Positions 62,512 to 64,000 of a stretch of 64,000 nt of DNA are shown in pieces. Every line of letters starts with the position of its first letter. Positions within the stretch are counted from its first letter, which is position 1. The DNA lies in NCBI GenBank assembly GCA_022226935.1, contig CP092081.1, positions 2,752,181-2,816,180 of the forward strand. The letters run 5' to 3'. Made by a program: the position numbers and the translations under genes. The notes under the pieces are model-generated. The model was not told the origin of the DNA and did no database searches. It was given only the letters and a program-made list of their open reading frames with translations. The stretch comes from Nitrospira sp. GTDB lineage: Bacteria > Nitrospirota > Nitrospiria > Nitrospirales > Nitrospiraceae.

Positions 62512-64000
62512 TCACGATAGCCGTTTCTCCAGGCGATGGGCGACCTGCGTGACGACGCGACCGATGTTGAGATAGAGCTGATCCAAGTAGAGCCGGTTCA
62601 TGAACAGGACATACAGGCGCACGAGGAAGGCCTCGATCCATGCGGGGATGGTGATGGTGCGTCCGTGGGCGTGGGCATACAGATACATCCAGCTCAGAAT
62701 CGTCAACAACGTCGTGCCCATGACCAAACTGTCGAACAGTCGTCCGGGCAGCGCGGCGGCCTTGAAATAGGAGGCCACCTCGTCGGGGTTCGGGTACAGA
62801 AAATGGGTGAAGCTTTCCACCGCAAAGAGATAGGTGAAGACGACGATCATCAGCGTCACCAGCATGGCGGCGGACACTTTCCAGGAGGCGACGGCGCGGA
62901 TGCGCGTCAGCGAGAGGATCGCCTGCGAGGAGGTGACCCAAATAAAGAAGAGAAAAATCACCGTTCCTTGCGATTCGAGCAGTGGGATTCGCAGCACGCC
63001 GTGAGTGACCAACAGAATGACCAGGGGCAGCAACAGAGTCGTGAAAAACCCGGTCGACCAGGTCAGGTTGGAGAATTCGCGTTCCTCCGTCTCGCGGTCG
63101 ATCGGCGGGAACGAAGGCTCCTGGCGGGCCTTATGAATCACGTTGCCGCAGTTCAGGAACACCGTCCCTTTGAACAGGCCGTGCGCGATCAGATGAAAGA
63201 CGGCAAGGGAAAACGCGCCGAGGCCGCATTCCATGATCATGTAGCCCATCTGCCCGATGGTGGAAAATCCGAGAGTCTTCTTGATGTCGTTCTGTGTCAA
63301 CATCATGGTGGCGCCGAGGATCGCGGTCAGCATGCCGATGACGAAGACGACATGCAGCGTCGTCGGGCTCAGGCCGTACAGCGGGGCAAGCCGATTCAGC
63401 AGGAACCCCCCCGCGTTGATGATGCCGGCATGCAGCAGCGCATGGATCGGCGTCGGCGCGTACAACGATCGCGGCAGCCAGGTGTGAATCGGGAATTGCG
63501 CCGATTTTCCCATGGCGCCGCCGAAAATGAGCAGGGTCACCGCGGTGACGCCGTTCATCTCCCAGCCGAGAGCCGGCCAGATCGACAAGGTCACCGGGGT
63601 TTCCGCGGCGCGTGTGAACAGCGTCTGAAACTCGAACGTGCCGTACAGCGAATAGGCCAGGACAATGCCCGCGAGAAAGGCCGCATCGCTCAGTCGCAAC
63701 GTCGTAAACGTATTGGAGGCGCCGGACAATGTCGCCGCATGCCCGTGATTGTGCGCCAGGAGAAACAACAGCCAGGAGAGAATCTGCCAGAAAATGAACA
63801 GCATCACGAGATTGGCGCTGGAGACCATACAGAGCAGGATGGTCGTGGTGATGCCGAGCATGCCCAGATACCGGCGATACCCGCGATCCTGATACATGTA
63901 GCCCATCGAATACCGGTAGATGAGCGTGGTGACGCCCGTGATCAGGACCATCATGACGGCGCTGAGCCGGTCGATGTAGACGCCGATAGGGAAGGCGAGA
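62512..64000 (-). CDS. dabB: DabB / NuoL-like proton-conducting subunit, partial
   Basis: The frame stays open past the right edge of the window, so only the C-terminal 496 residues are seen. GGAMGKSAQFPIHTWLP and THALLHAG-type blocks, plus LTQNDIKKTLGFSTIGQMGYM, carry the Lys and His residues of the NuoL/MrpA antiporter channel. LSAVMMVLITGVTTLIYRYS at the edge also matches NuoL. It supplies proton flux to DabA. Confidence 0.93.
   Translation of the reverse strand, partial: LAFPIGVYIDRLSAVMMVLITGVTTLIYRYSMGYMYQDRGYRRYLGMLGITTTILLCMVSSANLVMLFIFWQILSWLLFLLAHNHGHAATLSGASNTFTTLRLSDAAFLAGIVLAYSLYGTFEFQTLFTRAAETPVTLSIWPALGWEMNGVTAVTLLIFGGAMGKSAQFPIHTWLPRSLYAPTPIHALLHAGIINAGGFLLNRLAPLYGLSPTTLHVVFVIGMLTAILGATMMLTQNDIKKTLGFSTIGQMGYMIMECGLGAFSLAVFHLIAHGLFKGTVFLNCGNVIHKARQEPSFPPIDRETEEREFSNLTWSTGFFTTLLLPLVILLVTHGVLRIPLLESQGTVIFLFFIWVTSSQAILSLTRIRAVASWKVSAAMLVTLMIVVFTYLFAVESFTHFLYPNPDEVASYFKAAALPGRLFDSLVMGTTLLTILSWMYLYAHAHGRTITIPAWIEAFLVRLYVLFMNRLYLDQLYLNIGRVVTQVAHRLEKRLS

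Overview
The window reads as chromosomal DNA of a Gram-negative, high-G+C, chemolithoautotroph-like bacterium, most likely a Nitrospira (Nitrospirota). The reasons are the dnaA-dnaN-gyrB-gyrA order, a DAB-type inorganic-carbon uptake operon with a PII-like protein, many small redox and stress genes, and 120-bp foldable extragenic repeats of a kind I associate with Nitrospira. The genus is inferred from recall, not from a database search. Most genes lie on the minus strand.

Layout. 0.4-10 kb: an HTH/ATPase/STAS-like regulator behind three direct repeats, a DedA-rhodanese fusion, a BT1-like transporter, and a divergent OxyR / di-haem peroxidase pair. 10-20 kb: mixed detoxification and repair enzymes (AlkA, RidA, SDR, nitroreductase, OsmC, alcohol dehydrogenase), an NDH-2 fused to cNMP-binding and CBS domains, and a ROK kinase. 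19.7-34 kb: DoxX-family membrane proteins, an ABC efflux system, small lipoproteins and a GAF-GAF-AAA+-Fis sigma-54 activator. 34-41 kb: a redox/detoxification gene run (kelch, FNR, CDGSH, two VOC proteins, Rieske-flavodoxin fusion, FrnE, pirin) behind one strong promoter with a palindromic operator. 41-55 kb: smpB, dciA, gyrA, gyrB, dnaN, dnaA, a probable oriC, a three-gene DsrE/TusBCD-like set, hisS, a two-domain ThyX and a TPR protein. 56-57 kb: a broken HNH nuclease gene and a foldable repeat. 57.5-64 kb: PII-like protein, DabA, a NuoM-like subunit and DabB/NuoL-like, the last cut by the window edge.

The strongest new observation is a compact regulon at 21.8-34 kb. Three minus-strand sigma-54 promoters (near 23.01, 24.34 and 31.74 kb) each have, 96-98 bp upstream, the same arrayed binding site: TGACGA, 18 bp, TCGTCAGGTGACGA, 5-6 bp, TCGTCA. 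The sigma-54 activator gene lies directly upstream, and the third array overlaps its stop codon. The promoters serve two paralogous operons (short membrane peptide, DoxX, STAS-like protein) and a secreted two-repeat protein. The two operons are a segmental duplication that has decayed reciprocally: STAS is whole in one and truncated in the other, and the Spy-like gene is whole in one and reduced to its last codons in the other. This looks like an undescribed envelope- or redox-stress response.
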